Source of the DNA: Thiomonas sp.
GTDB taxonomy: Bacteria > Pseudomonadota > Gammaproteobacteria > Burkholderiales > Burkholderiaceae_C
DNA: 6,243 bases
Assembly: GCA_027451915.1 (NCBI GenBank)
Contig: DAIDHU010000500.1
Location: 1-6,243, forward strand
Direction: 5' to 3'
Shown here: positions 6,220 to 6,243 of the stretch, piece after piece
How the letters are laid out: every line of letters starts with the position of its first letter
Position numbering within the stretch: position 1 is the stretch's first letter
Translations under genes and position numbers: made by a program
Notes under the pieces: generated by a model
What the model was told of the DNA's origin: nothing
Database searches by the model: none
Seen by the model: the letters and a program-made list of their open reading frames with translations, nothing else

Positions 6220-6243
6220 TCACTTGAACACGACGGTCTTGTG
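6220..6243 (-). CDS. C-terminal end of an unidentified gene (cut by window edge)
   Basis: Reading the minus strand from the right edge gives HKTVVFK followed by TGA at 6220-6222. The stop lies 34 bp before the start of the NTF2-like gene, as expected for an upstream gene in the same operon. Seven residues are too few to name the product, and the frame itself is inferred. Confidence 0.35.
   Translation of the reverse strand, partial: HKTVVFK

Overview
The window is very GC-rich, coding-dense bacterial DNA. Gene content and protein style suggest a betaproteobacterium, most likely of the order Burkholderiales: a TcuA-type flavoprotein, a DUF3391-like/HD-GYP protein, a membrane-anchored cytochrome c5-like protein, and a small gene pair of a kind I recall mainly from that order. 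This placement is an inference; no 16S or other marker gene is present.

Layout. Positions 1-193 (minus) hold the first 64 codons of a TcuA-like FAD-dependent tricarballylate dehydrogenase that runs off the left edge. A 228-bp divergent spacer follows. Then come two plus-strand genes for cyclic-di-GMP breakdown: an HD-GYP phosphodiesterase (422-1651) and a stand-alone EAL phosphodiesterase with a cysteine cluster at its N-terminus (1770-2591). The EAL gene converges, 12 bp apart, on a class II fumarase gene, fumC (2604-4052, minus). Upstream of fumC on the same strand is a tRNA-Arg with anticodon CCG (4134-4209). A 288-bp divergent spacer rich in inverted repeats separates the tRNA from a plus-strand gene for a membrane-anchored c-type cytochrome (4498-5091). 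That gene converges on a minus-strand pair: an NTF2/SnoaL-like protein (5736-6185) followed, 22 bp later, by an uncharacterised protein of 194 residues (5129-5713). The last few bases (6220-6243) are the C-terminal codons of another minus-strand gene entering from the right.

How the parts relate. The HD-GYP and EAL proteins both appear catalytically intact. Together they could take c-di-GMP through pGpG to GMP, so this locus should lower c-di-GMP. TcuA would feed tricarballylate-derived cis-aconitate into the TCA cycle, in which fumarase also acts, but the two genes are not in one operon. The cytochrome is probably a respiratory electron carrier held at the periplasmic face of the inner membrane.

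I found no CRISPR array, insertion sequence, prophage, toxin-antitoxin or defence cassette, and nothing that amounts to a clearly new system. The best leads are the Cys cluster on the EAL protein, the nested palindromes upstream of the cytochrome gene, and the uncharacterised minus-strand pair.
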